Origin: Streptomyces atriruber
GTDB lineage: Bacteria; Actinomycetota; Actinomycetes; Streptomycetales; Streptomycetaceae
Length of the DNA: 64,000 bases
Direction: 5' to 3'
Assembly (NCBI RefSeq): GCF_001418325.1
Contig: NZ_LIPN01000060.1
Location: 1-64,000, forward strand
Shown here: positions 54,264-63,400 of the stretch, in pieces
Layout of the letters: each line of letters starts with the position of its first letter
Position numbering within the stretch: the stretch's first letter is position 1
Program-made: the position numbers and the translations under genes
Notes under the pieces: model-generated
Seen by the model: only the letters and a program-made list of their open reading frames with translations
The model's database searches: none
What the model was told of the DNA's origin: nothing

Positions 54264-54680
54264 ATGTCGGCGGGGCTGGACGAGGGCCGGATGCGGCATC
54301 TGGAGCTGATCCAGACGATCGTGACCCGGATGGGCAACAACTCCTTCCTCATAAAGGGGTGGTCGCTGACGGTGACGGGCGCCCTGCTCGCCTACGCCGT
54401 CGGGAACGACAAGAGCGCCATCGCACTGGTGGGGTTCGTACCGGTGCTGGCCTTCTGGGCCCTGGACGGCTACTTCCTCTATCAGGAGCGGCTGTTCCGT
54501 CGCCTCTACGACCGGGTGCGCAAAGCCACTCCCGCCGACGCGATCGAACCGTTCGCCATGGACGTGAGGCCGGGCAGGGAGAAGGCAGGTGTCCTGAAAG
54601 CCGCAGCCTCCTTCACCCTGTCCGGCTTCTACGGAGGCCTCGTCCTGGCCCAGGCGTTCGCACTCATCTTCGTGCTGTGA
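54264..54680 (+). CDS. Small three-TM membrane protein (SLATT-like)
   Basis: This 138-aa protein opens with a helical stretch (RMRHLELIQTIVTRMGNNSFLIKGW), then two close membrane segments (GWSLTVTGALLAYAVG; AIALVGFVPVLAFWALDGYFLYQ), a charged region (RLFRRLYDRVRKATP) and a third near the C-terminus (SGFYGGLVLAQAFALIFVL). The N-terminal helix, two-TM and charged helix layout resembles the SLATT-type and RipA-type small membrane effectors seen beside nucleotide-signalling and TIR systems. The neighbourhood (HIT protein, TIR proteins) fits, but the assignment is by pattern only. ATG 54264 follows GGGGGG. It converges on the HIT gene with an 8-nt gap. Confidence 0.6.
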   Translation: MSAGLDEGRMRHLELIQTIVTRMGNNSFLIKGWSLTVTGALLAYAVGNDKSAIALVGFVPVLAFWALDGYFLYQERLFRRLYDRVRKATPADAIEPFAMDVRPGREKAGVLKAAASFTLSGFYGGLVLAQAFALIFVL

Positions 54681-54688
54681 GCGCTCCG

Positions 54689-55135
54689 CTATTCGTACTT
54701 CGAGTCCAGTGCCGCACGCAGGCGACGCACCGAGTCGTCGAGCAGATCCGCGTCCGTCTCGGCCGCCTCGGGCCACAGCCGCGGCATCCTGTCGCCCGTG
54801 AAGCGCGGCACGACATGGACGTGGAGGTGGAACACGGACTGGGTGGCGACCGCGCCGGACGACTGGATGACGTTCAGTCCCTCGGGGCGGTGAGCCGCCC
54901 GGACCGCGTGGGCGGCCCTGAGCACCGCCGTCCCGACGGCCGCCGCCGTCGCCTCGTCCAGTCCCCAGATGTCCGCGACATGACGCCGGGGCACGACGAG
55001 GACGTGCCCGGGGTGGACCGGGTTGAGGGGAAGAAGGGTGAGGGTCTCCGCGGCCCGGGCGACGATACGGGCCGGTCGGGTCCCTGCGTCGACCCCGCAG
55101 AAGACGCAGTCGGGGTCGTGGTGTTCGGCGCTCAT
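54689..55135 (-). CDS. HIT family nucleotide hydrolase or transferase
   Basis: This 148-aa protein has the histidine triad HLHVHVVP and the opening zinc-like CVFC (DCVFCGVDAG) typical of Hint-branch HIT proteins, with LLPLNPVHPGHVLVVPRRHV in between. It hydrolyses or transfers nucleotidyl groups from small substrates such as AMP-linked compounds. ATG 55135 precedes the conserved DPDCVFC. It is on the same strand as, and 35 nt downstream of, the STAND-TIR gene, so it may be co-transcribed with the TIR pair; if those TIRs degrade NAD, a nucleotide-processing enzyme would be a sensible companion, an inference. Confidence 0.88.
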   Translation of the reverse strand: MSAEHHDPDCVFCGVDAGTRPARIVARAAETLTLLPLNPVHPGHVLVVPRRHVADIWGLDEATAAAVGTAVLRAAHAVRAAHRPEGLNVIQSSGAVATQSVFHLHVHVVPRFTGDRMPRLWPEAAETDADLLDDSVRRLRAALDSKYE

Positions 55136-55170
55136 GGGGCGAACGATAGGCGCGAGGAGCGGTCTGGCCC

Positions 55171-56865
55171 TCAGACGGCGCGGTCGTTGACGTCGCGGAA
55201 TGCCAGCGGGAGCTTCTTCACGAGGTCCCTGTCGAGGTGGGGCAGGCGTGTCCTGGACAGGGCGACCATGGACTGGGCGAGCGTGGAAACGTAGTTGTTG
55301 AGCTCCTCCTTGTCGTCCGCCACCAGGTCGTACACGTCCCCGTCGTACTCCGGCCTGCCTCCCGAGTGCACCGAGTGCTGGTACGGCCCGAAGTCGGCCG
55401 GCATGTCCCAGCCGTCGAGGGGCCTGACCCAGAACACGGGAAGGATGGCTATGGGCTCCTGGCCCGGGTCCGCGTTGAGGTTCGCCATGCGCTGCACCAT
55501 GACGGCCCACTCGCGCCTGCACCACTCCCGCTGGAAGTACCCCTCCGTGATCAGCGGGACCATCAGTCGCGTGGTGCGGATCGCCTCGATCAGCTTGGGC
55601 TCCCACGTCGCCCCGTGCTGCATCATCTTGTCGAAGAAGCCGGACCGCGTCACCCGCCCACCGAGCTTGGCGGTCACCCGCTTCTCCAGCAGGTTGTGGA
55701 ACTTGAGCGCCTCGTCGAAGTCGACGTCCCGGTTGTGCCAGCTGGTGAAGAAGAAGCAGGAGGGCACCTCGGCCGGTTCCGCCGGGGACGCCTGGCGGGA
55801 TCCCTGCCAACGCGCGGCCAGTTCCTCGGCGATCGCTCGTACGCTGTCGGCCATCTGACGGCCGGTGCCCGCCGCATCGGTCTCCGCCGCCACTGTGTCG
55901 GCCAGCGCCAGCACGAATTCGGGGTCCTCTTGCTCGAACACCGTGTCGAGCAGCAGGTCGACGCGTTCCGCCATGGACAGGTTCACGGTCACGGCTTCGG
56001 GCAGCACGGTCGCCGTCGGCCGCAACCGCAGCGCCGCCATCCAGCGCCGGTAACTGCCGGAGTCCCTGCACACCGTCGAACGCAGCAGGCTGGACCGCAG
56101 ACTCGTGCGTGCCCGGTCGGGCACGTCGGCCCGGTACTGAGCGGGGAGTGCGGGCGACGGTGTGTGCCGGTCGGGAGGTGGGGGCGCCATGCGGGCTATC
56201 TCCGTGACGGTGGTGACCTGTTCCACGGTGACCTTGCCCGCCAGAACGGCTTCTCCGGCGCGCACGATCTGATGCGGATGCCCGTCGAAGGTGTCCGCGA
56301 GCCGTGCGGCCTGTCGCTGATCGAGGCCCATGTTCTCCATGAGGAGCCTGACCGCGTCAGGGCGGGCCAACGGGCCCACGAGCAGCCGGGCGTTCGGCTC
56401 CCACTCACCGGTCTTGCGCGAGGTGACCAGAATGCGCGCGTTGCCCTCCGGGAAGTGCGGCCGGAGGCCGCCCGGGTCCTCCGCATTGTCGAAGATGTAG
56501 AGCCAGTCGGCCGCCGTGGGACCGTCCAGCGGTCGTCCCAGGTCCTTCTCGAACGCCTCGTGCAGCCGCTCCGTCTCCTCCGCCAGACGGTCCGCCAGGC
56601 GGACCGGGTCCGGGTCCCTGGCGCAGTCGAAGACCCACATCAGTTCGTAGTGCTGGGTGTAGAGGTGGCCGTAGGAGATGGCCAACTGCGATGTTCCGTA
56701 CCCGTACTGGCGGTCCTCCGGGTCGTGTACGAGCACGGCGCGGTGGTCCATGAGCAGCCGGTGCGCGTCCGCGATCTCCTCGTCCCTGCCGACGAACGGG
56801 GCCGGCAGCGGCGGGAGGTTGTTCATCTGGGGCAGCTGCCGGGGCGGGCGCCGTGACGGACTCAC
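55171..56865 (-). CDS. STAND-like NTPase fused to a C-terminal TIR domain
   Basis: This is a 564-aa protein. Residues 20-180 look like an NB-ARC/STAND module (FVGRDEEIADAHRLL; Walker B-like WLYIFDNAED 121-130; ARILVTSRK sensor), but the P-loop position reads VLVHDPEDRQYGYGTSQLA, with no GK[ST], so nucleotide binding is doubtful. A helical middle follows (residues 230-350), then a TIR-like domain (368-560): PSCFFFTSWHNRD, GATWEPKLIEAIRTTRLMVPLIT and YFQREWCRREWAVM. Glu422 aligns with the catalytic Glu of NAD-cleaving TIRs such as SARM1. The GTG at 56865 (GGGAG 6 nt upstream) overlaps the stop of the upstream TIR-TIR gene, so the two are coupled. Confidence 0.8.
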   Translation of the reverse strand: MSPSRRPPRQLPQMNNLPPLPAPFVGRDEEIADAHRLLMDHRAVLVHDPEDRQYGYGTSQLAISYGHLYTQHYELMWVFDCARDPDPVRLADRLAEETERLHEAFEKDLGRPLDGPTAADWLYIFDNAEDPGGLRPHFPEGNARILVTSRKTGEWEPNARLLVGPLARPDAVRLLMENMGLDQRQAARLADTFDGHPHQIVRAGEAVLAGKVTVEQVTTVTEIARMAPPPPDRHTPSPALPAQYRADVPDRARTSLRSSLLRSTVCRDSGSYRRWMAALRLRPTATVLPEAVTVNLSMAERVDLLLDTVFEQEDPEFVLALADTVAAETDAAGTGRQMADSVRAIAEELAARWQGSRQASPAEPAEVPSCFFFTSWHNRDVDFDEALKFHNLLEKRVTAKLGGRVTRSGFFDKMMQHGATWEPKLIEAIRTTRLMVPLITEGYFQREWCRREWAVMVQRMANLNADPGQEPIAILPVFWVRPLDGWDMPADFGPYQHSVHSGGRPEYDGDVYDLVADDKEELNNYVSTLAQSMVALSRTRLPHLDRDLVKKLPLAFRDVNDRAV

Positions 56866-57950
56866 CGGCCGCTCCCACGTTCCGCCGACTGCTGAGGGGT
56901 CTCGGGCAGCACCTGTTCGATCAACTGCTCGGCCTCCGCCGGGTCCGCCCCGGCCAGGACGACGACTTGCGCGTCACGGACGAGCAGCGGCCGGGGTGCC
57001 GCGTCGATCTGCACCAGGACGGCTTGGGACGGCCGGCCGGGGGAGCCGACGAAGGTGTCCGCCCACTCGGTGGGGTCGGTGTTCCCGGCGGCGAAGTAGT
57101 TGCGCGAGAAGATGACCAGCATGCGCTCCGCCGCGGCCCGCGCCTGGGCGACCGCGTCCTTGAGGCTCTCCTGGCTGGCCCGCCAGCGGCGCTGCACGAC
57201 GCCGTGCCCCCGTTGCACCAGCACCTCGGACATCCAGTCGGCCCAGGGCTGGTCGGCGCCGACGTAACTGATGGCGACCGAGCCCGGCTCGCGCTGCAGC
57301 GTCCCGGTGTCCAGGATCTCGCGCAGGTGTGACCACCCCTCCACGCGGGTCTCGGCCAATTGTCCGGCTTGCACCGCGCTCTCGCTGCCGAACGCAGGAT
57401 CCAGGTCATGGGCGTCGGCCAGGTCCAGTGGTTCCAGCTCCGTACGCCCCGCCTCGGCAATGGTTTTGGCCAATTGTTCGAGCAGCGCGTAATACCGTAC
57501 TTCGTCCTCCGCACGCGGTGAGGCGGCCAGGGACTCCAGTCCGTACTGCCGCAGCCAGTCGAAGGCTCCGGGCCCCTCCACCGATGTGCGTACGTTGTCC
57601 GGCACCTGTTCGTCGGCCACGGGCTTCCAGCACAGCGGGACGAGACAGCCACGCGCGGAGACTCCCCGGATGCCCTCGTGGTGCCGCATACGGGCGTCGA
57701 AGACCGCCCATTCGAGTCCCGCGCCGCGGTCGGTGAAGTACCGGGAGGAGTACAGCACGATCATGACTCCGGCCCTGGTCACGCCGCCTTCGCGTGCCGA
57801 CTCGGGCTCTTCGACGGCACCGAGCAGGCCGCTGACGCCGAACCCCTCCTGGATCCGCAGTTGGTACTCCAGGTCGGTGTGGAAACGCGTCAGCGCACGC
57901 CAGCCATCAGCACGTACACAACTCGTATAGAAGAAAGCGGCTGGATCCAC
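56862..57950 (-). CDS. Protein with two TIR-like domains
   Basis: This protein of about 362 aa carries two separate TIR-like domains. The first (about residues 3-110) reads AAFFYTSCVRADGW, VMIVLYSSRYFTDRGAGLEWAVF and resembles the TIR-like domain of FxsC. The second (about 223-345) reads VAISYVGADQPWADWMSEVLVQRGHGVVQRRW and MLVIFSRNYF. The linker is acidic and helical. GTG 57950 was chosen because GAGG lies 5 nt upstream; a GTG at 57974 lacks one. The gene is translated together with the STAND-TIR gene and is divergent from the Fxs cluster. Proteins of this type usually act in protein-protein signalling or NAD-based defence; neither is proven here. Confidence 0.78.
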   Translation of the reverse strand: MDPAAFFYTSCVRADGWRALTRFHTDLEYQLRIQEGFGVSGLLGAVEEPESAREGGVTRAGVMIVLYSSRYFTDRGAGLEWAVFDARMRHHEGIRGVSARGCLVPLCWKPVADEQVPDNVRTSVEGPGAFDWLRQYGLESLAASPRAEDEVRYYALLEQLAKTIAEAGRTELEPLDLADAHDLDPAFGSESAVQAGQLAETRVEGWSHLREILDTGTLQREPGSVAISYVGADQPWADWMSEVLVQRGHGVVQRRWRASQESLKDAVAQARAAAERMLVIFSRNYFAAGNTDPTEWADTFVGSPGRPSQAVLVQIDAAPRPLLVRDAQVVVLAGADPAEAEQLIEQVLPETPQQSAERGSGR

Positions 57951-58307
57951 GCGCCCCTCACAAACTTCCGCCACGGTCCGGCGTGATGGACATTCGCGCA
58001 GACTCGGTGAGAACGGATGGCCGGTCGGTCAGCGGCGGCTCCTCCGAGGCCGGTTCATACTCCCTCAATACCCCAGAGGATAGGCTTACTTGGCCCCGGT
58101 CGATATACTCACAGGCATCTGGTGGGAGCGCTCGGTGAGCGCACCGACGCATTCACGCGCGGGGGGACGACCGGTCCGAGGATGCACGAGCCCCGGACTG
58201 TAGCAGGAGCCACACCATCCCCCTCAGCACCACATTCGTTCGACCGTGGAATGTTGGTCGGCCTCCGCTCGTCGCGGAGCCGGAGCAGTCGGGGGGGAGC
58301 CTGCGTT
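57951..58307. promoter_or_regulatory. Divergent intergenic region with a candidate fxsA promoter
   Basis: The 357-nt gap between the TIR pair and fxsA contains TATACT at 58104-58109, the best -10 on the plus strand, preceded by a weak -35 at about 58081-58087. A transcript from it would have about 190 nt of leader before the fxsA ATG. A GCGCTC-GGT-GAGCGC hairpin lies at 58129-58143. No gene is recognised inside. Confidence 0.45.
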
Positions 58308-58493
58308 ATGGGACGTGACGCGGCACAGCACACGGCACACGGAGTCGCGTTGTCCGCGGACAACGCGCCCCACGGCCCACCCGACTCCCTCGCCCTGAGC
58401 CGACTACCGCGCAGTGCGCTCGTCGAGGCCCTGCTGCGCAACGCCGGCCGAGCCGCCGGCCCCGTGCGGCCGAGGTGGGAAAGTGCGGTGTGA
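58308..58493 (+). CDS. fxsA: FxsA-type RiPP precursor ending in WESAV
   Basis: This 61-aa peptide has a hydrophilic N-terminus, a helical leader (SLALSRLPRSALVEALLRN) and a C-terminus RPRWESAV. Fxs precursors end in FxSxx-COOH; here the same five positions read W57-E58-S59-A60-V61, with Trp in place of Phe. Triceptide-forming radical SAM enzymes accept aromatic residues in the first position of a three-residue ring, so a Trp-Ser cyclophane across WES is the natural prediction. ATG 58308 follows GGGGGAG by 8 nt. The FxsB start lies inside its last codons. A perfect 22-bp palindrome falls inside the coding region. This is a bona fide precursor candidate by position and motif. Confidence 0.8.
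   Translation: MGRDAAQHTAHGVALSADNAPHGPPDSLALSRLPRSALVEALLRNAGRAAGPVRPRWESAV
58346..58367. repeat. 22-bp perfect palindrome inside fxsA
   Basis: The arm CGCGTTGTCCG (58346-58356) is followed directly by its reverse complement (58357-58367), with no spacer. It falls in codons 13-20 of the precursor. It could be a protein-binding site within the gene or form a cruciform or mRNA stem; coding constraint does not require it. Confidence 0.85.
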
Positions 58494-59694
58494 GACCGCA
58501 CCCCGCGCCGCATCGCCACCCGACGAACCCGCGCCGACGTTCACGCAGTTCGTCGTAAAGCTGTACAGCCGCTGCAACTTCGGGTGCCCGGACTGCTACG
58601 TCTACGAGCACCGCGACCGCGGCTGGACCGAGCAACCCCTGGTCATGGGCCCCGCGGTGATGAGACGACTGTGCGGCAGAATCGCCGAACACCTGAGCCG
58701 CCATCGCCCGGTACGGGCCCAGGTCGTCCTGCACGGGGGCGAACCCCTGCTGGCCGGCCCCGCGATCCTGGAGCGCTTCGCCCGCCGCCTGCGCGCCGAC
58801 TGCAAGGACCTCGCCACCCAGGTCGAACTGCTCGTCCAGACGAACGCCTCCCGGCTCGACCGGACCTTCCTGGAGATCTTCCGCCGCTACGGCGTCACGG
58901 TCGGCGTCAGCGTCGACGGCACCGCCGCGTCGCACGACCGGCGGCGCCCCGACCGGGCCGGCCGGGGCACGTACACCGAGGTGGCCCGCGCGCTGTCCCT
59001 GCTGCGCACGCCGCGCTACCGGTCCTTGTACGGCGGGCTGTTGTGCGTCGTGGACATCGACGCCGACCCCGTGGAGACGTACGAGGCGTTACTGGAACAC
59101 GAGCCTCCGTGCGTCGACCTGCTGCTGCCGCACGCCACCTGGCAGTTCCCGCCGCCCCGGCCCCCAGGTGCGGACGAGGCGCCGTACGGCCGCTGGCTGG
59201 CCGCCGTGTTCGACCGCTGGTTCGACGCCCCCCGGCGGGAGACCTCGTTACGGCTGTTCGATTCGCTGCTCGACCTGCAGCTGGGCGGTACCAGCACCAG
59301 CGAGATGTGGGGTCCCTACGGCTCGGACGTCGTGGTGATCCAGCCGTCCGGGCTCATCGAGTACAACGACATCCTCAAGACGGTGAGTGCACGGGCCGCC
59401 CGGTCCGTACTGCACATCGGGGCCCATGACTTCGACCGTGCGGCCGCCGACCCGGGGTTCGCCGCCGAGCGTGCCGGGCTGAGCGGGCTCTGCGCGCAGT
59501 GCCGGTCCTGTCCGGTCGTCGACATCTGCGGTGGCGGTCTGCGTGCCCACCGCCACCGCCCGGACAACGGCTTCGACAATCCGTCGTGCTTCTGTGCGGA
59601 TCTGAGGTTCCTCATCGACCATGTACGGGAGCGGCTGGCGCACGGGGTCAGCACGCTGCGCACGCGCCTTGACCGAGAGGGGTGGAGCGCATGA
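58483..59694 (+). CDS. fxsB: FxsB family radical SAM/SPASM cyclophane-forming enzyme
   Basis: This 403-aa enzyme has the radical SAM motif CNFGCPDC (Cys31, 35, 38 from GTG 58483), VVLHGGEPLLAGP and VGVSVDGT, then a C-terminal Cys-rich SPASM-like part (LCAQCRSCPVVDICGGG and CFCAD). It belongs to the FxsB/triceptide family that cuts a C-H bond to join an aromatic ring to the beta carbon of a nearby residue. GTG 58483 has GAGG 7 nt upstream and overlaps the fxsA stop by 11 nt, so precursor and enzyme are coupled. Its stop overlaps the fxsC ATG. The fused HExxH domain found in some FxsB proteins is absent. Confidence 0.9.
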   Translation: MRCETAPRAASPPDEPAPTFTQFVVKLYSRCNFGCPDCYVYEHRDRGWTEQPLVMGPAVMRRLCGRIAEHLSRHRPVRAQVVLHGGEPLLAGPAILERFARRLRADCKDLATQVELLVQTNASRLDRTFLEIFRRYGVTVGVSVDGTAASHDRRRPDRAGRGTYTEVARALSLLRTPRYRSLYGGLLCVVDIDADPVETYEALLEHEPPCVDLLLPHATWQFPPPRPPGADEAPYGRWLAAVFDRWFDAPRRETSLRLFDSLLDLQLGGTSTSEMWGPYGSDVVVIQPSGLIEYNDILKTVSARAARSVLHIGAHDFDRAAADPGFAAERAGLSGLCAQCRSCPVVDICGGGLRAHRHRPDNGFDNPSCFCADLRFLIDHVRERLAHGVSTLRTRLDREGWSA

Positions 59695-60470
59695 CCGCGC
59701 ACCGCAGTCCAGACGCTCCCTACTACTACATCAGCCACGCCCTGCCGACGCCGTCGGACCCCTGGCTGCGGGCGTTCCACAGCGACGTCCAGGCCGAGAT
59801 GCACCGCCGCCTGGGACCCGGCACCGGTCACACGGGCCTGCTGTCGGACCCCTCCCGAGAACCCGTGGAGGCGGACGGCGCGGAGCTGACGCCCGCCATG
59901 CGCTGCCGAACGCTGCTCGTCCTGCTCACCGAGCGCTACTACAAGGAGCCGCGCAGCCTGCGCGATCTGGAGGTGTTCCGCCGACGGCTGCTGTGGGGAC
60001 AGCACCAGACCGGGGAGCGGTCACCCGCCCTGGTGCTGGTGCCGTGGAACACCCAGGGGCTGCCGCGGCGCCGGGAACCCGACACCCTGGCCGTGCCTGT
60101 CGGCGACTACACGAGGTCCGGCCTCGGCGGACTCGTAGGGGCCCCGCACGCCCGAGGCGGCTATCTGAAGGTGCTGCGGGCGGTGGTCGAACGAATCCTC
60201 ACCGGTGCCCGTCACTCGCCCCCCGTGATGATGCCCGAAGACCTGTACTTCACTGTTTCCCCAGGCGTTCCTGGAATGCCGAGAATTCCGCTCTCAGCCA
60301 GGAAATTCCTAGATAGGAAGTTCGCTCCGGTGCGGGTACCGTGGCAGCCAACGCACGCTGCACCACCGTCCCGCCCTGCCGAAGCATGGTGGGAGGCAGC
60401 CCCTCACCGTTCCTGGTTCTCCACTCCGGAGAGCGACGAACGGCCCATCCTCCGGGGGCCTCACAGCTGA
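59691..60470 (+). CDS. fxsC: FxsC-like protein with TIR-like domain
   Basis: This 259-aa protein starts with APYYYISHALPTPSDPWLRAFHSDVQAEMHRR and continues CRTLLVLLTERYYKEPRSLRDLEVFRRRL, the pattern of the TIR-like N-terminal domain of FxsC. The C-terminal half is Pro- and Arg-rich and less conserved. The ATG at 59691 overlaps the fxsB stop (ATGA). The order fxsA, fxsB, fxsC, fxsT matches the known Streptomyces arrangement. The residue set expected for NAD cleavage is not clear in this copy. Its role in the pathway has not been established in what I know of the family. Confidence 0.75.
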   Translation: MTAHRSPDAPYYYISHALPTPSDPWLRAFHSDVQAEMHRRLGPGTGHTGLLSDPSREPVEADGAELTPAMRCRTLLVLLTERYYKEPRSLRDLEVFRRRLLWGQHQTGERSPALVLVPWNTQGLPRRREPDTLAVPVGDYTRSGLGGLVGAPHARGGYLKVLRAVVERILTGARHSPPVMMPEDLYFTVSPGVPGMPRIPLSARKFLDRKFAPVRVPWQPTHAAPPSRPAEAWWEAAPHRSWFSTPESDERPILRGPHS

Positions 60471-60494
60471 CGCACCCACGCTGGAGCGACATCG

Positions 60495-63400
60495 ATGAGC
60501 AGTGCCGAGCCGTCCGGTTCCGTACGTGGTGAGAACCAGGCGACCGTCGTCACCTTCTACTCGTACAAGGGCGGAGTCGGCCGGACCATGGCGATGGCCA
60601 ACGTCGCCTGGCTGCTGGCCGACGCGGGACACCGTGTCCTCGTCATCGACTGGGACCTGGAGTCACCCGGGCTGCACCGGTACCTGCGCCCCTTCCTGCG
60701 CGACCCCGAACTGACCGACTCCACCGGTGTGGTGGAGATGGTCCAGGACTACGGCCGCGCCGTCGAGGCCCTGGCGGCCGAGGACCTCCCCGACACCGAG
60801 AAGGAGGCCAGGCTGGCGGAGTTGCTCGTGCGGCACACGCAGGTGGGCATGCACACCGACCCGCTCGCCTACCGCTTCACGAGCCCCGCGGGCAGGATCG
60901 ACTTCCTCGGCCCGGGCTGCCAGGACGGTCTCTACGGCCGGCGAGTCGCGACCTTCGACTGGGCCCGGTTCTACCTGGAGCAGAGCGGACGGCTCTTCGC
61001 GGAGGCGCTGCGGGAGAGCCTGCGCGCCGATGGCTACGACTACGTGCTCATCGACAGCCGCACCGGTCACTCGGACAACGCGAGCCTGTGCACGCTCCTC
61101 CTGCCCGACGTGGTCGTCGTCGGCTTCAACTCCAGCAACCAGTCCATCGAGGGATCCGCCGCCGTCGCCCGTCAGGTGCGGGAGCAGTCCGGGGGCCGGA
61201 TCAGGGTCCTGCCGGTCCCGATGCGCGTGGACCGCTCCCATCCGGAGCAGGCCGAACGCCGCCTGTCCCGCGCGAGGGATCAGTTCGCCGGCGTTGCCAG
61301 TCCGATCCTGCTCACCAATGAGGAGCAGTACTGGCGCGAGGTCGAGGTGGCCCACGTGCCGAGCGTCGCGTACGAGGAAGTCCTCATCCCCTTCGTGCTG
61401 CAGAACTACGAACCCTCGCTCCAGAAGCAGGCCTACGAGCGTCTCGGCCAGGAGATCAGCGGCGACGCCGAGCTGCGCTTCGCCCCCATCGCGGCCCACG
61501 TCCGCGAGAACTACGCCGAGGCGTTCGCCGAGGTGCCGGCGGCCGCACGTGCCGTACTCCTCGTTTTCGAGCCGCAGGAGCGCCGGTGGGCGGACTGGAT
61601 CCGTGCCGAGCTCTTCGCGAACGGGGTGATGTGCGAGTTCGACCGCGGATCCGGTGAGCGGGCCGCCCGGGGCGACACGATGGTCACCTACCTGGTCCTG
61701 ATGTCCTCCGTCATGGTCGGCTCCTCCCGCCTCACCGGTCTGACGGCACACCTGAATCCGGACGGGCTCATCGGCCGGCGGAAGGTCGACGTGGCCTGGC
61801 TCGAGGACGTCGAGGTGCATCCGCCGTTCCGGGGCAGGCCGGGCCCCAAGCTGTACACGCTCGAGGAGGAACCGGCGCGCAACGCCCTCCTGACGCACTT
61901 CCTCCCCGGCGACCGTCGCGGTGTCCCGTGGGCGGACCGGTCCGGACACGGGCCGCGGTTCCCCGGCCGGCACCCCCAGGTCTCGCACGTCCCGCCCCTC
62001 CGCCGGGGGGAGTTCCTGGGCCGGGAGGACTGTCTGCAACAGGTGCGGAACGCGCTGCCCCCCGGCCAGGCTGCGAGGAGGCCGGTCGTGCTGCACGGCC
62101 CGCCCGGGGTGGGCAAGCGGACGTACGCCCTGGAGTACCTGAACCGGTTCCGGGCCGACTACGACATCGTTTGGTGGATGCCGGCCGACAGCTCCGAGAA
62201 CGTCGTGCGGGAACTGGTGCTGCTGAGCGAGCAAGTGGGTGCCTCCCGGCGCGCGTCGCCCCGGGCCGTGGACGCGCTGCGCGAGCTCCTGGAGGGCAGG
62301 CACGGCGGACCCGAGCGGCTGCTCCTCGTCTACGAGGACGCCCGGCACCCCGATGAGATCGAGAGCCTGCTCTTCACCAGCAACCGGGTGCACACGCTGA
62401 TCACGTCCGAGAACCCGGACTGGGGCACGCTGGCCCACCCGATCTGCATCGAGCCGCCCTCCGCCGAGGAGGCCGTACGGTACCTGCGGCGCAAGGCGCC
62501 CCAGCTGACCCGCGAACTCGCCGGGCAGTTGGTGGACCTGGGAGAGCCGCTGCCGCAGCTCCTCGACCAGATGGCCGCGTACCTGCAGAACACCGCGCGC
62601 CCGCCGGAGGCGGCGGTGGCCGAGTTCGTGCAGGAAGTCGGCAACCGGCAGGCCCTGGGCCTGGAGCTCCCCTCGGCGGTGTGGCAGAGCGTCGTCGAGG
62701 ACCTGGGCAAGGAGCGCCCGGCCTCGCTCGACCTGCTGAGGATGCTGACGGCCCTGTCGCCGGAAGGCGCGGGCTGGGATCTGCTGGAGTCGCAGGCCTC
62801 CCTGGAGTTCCTCGGGCTGCCCGCGGGCGTGGAGGGCCGACGACAGCTCGGCTATGCGGCCCGCGGACTGCTCAGCAGGTCCCAGGCGCGTCGCGGCCAG
62901 GACGGCAGACAGCTGACGGCGTCCCGGATGATCCTCGCGGCGCAGCTCAGGGAGCTGGAGCCGACGGAGGCGGCGGAGATCGCCGCCGGTGTCCGTCGCG
63001 TTCTGGCCGCCTACGCGCCCCCGGACGACCGGGTCGACGACCAGGACATGTACCCGCGCTACGCGGAGCTCGACCTCCACGTCGAGCCGTCGGGAGCGAT
63101 GCGGGACGACAGCCCGGAGGTGCGCCGCTGGCTGGTCAACCAGGTGCGCTACCGGCGCCGCACCCAGTGCCTGGACGCCGCGTTCACCCTGGCCCAGCGG
63201 CTGGAGGAGGCGTGGACCGCCGAGGCGGCCCTCGATGACGAGCGGCGGCTCCTCCTGCTGCGCCTGCGGGTGGAACTGGCCAACATCCACACCGATGCCG
63301 GACGGTATCCGGAGGCCAACCGGGTCAACGGCGCGGCGCTGGGGGAGCTGCGCAGGCTGCAGGATCTGGACGGCGAGTTCGCGTTGCGCAGCGCGCTCGG

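Noticed and set aside
58017-58307. Longer fxsA starting at 58017 or at internal ATGs
   Set aside because: No ribosome site; the ATG at 58308 has GGGGGAG 8 nt upstream and gives a precursor of usual size.
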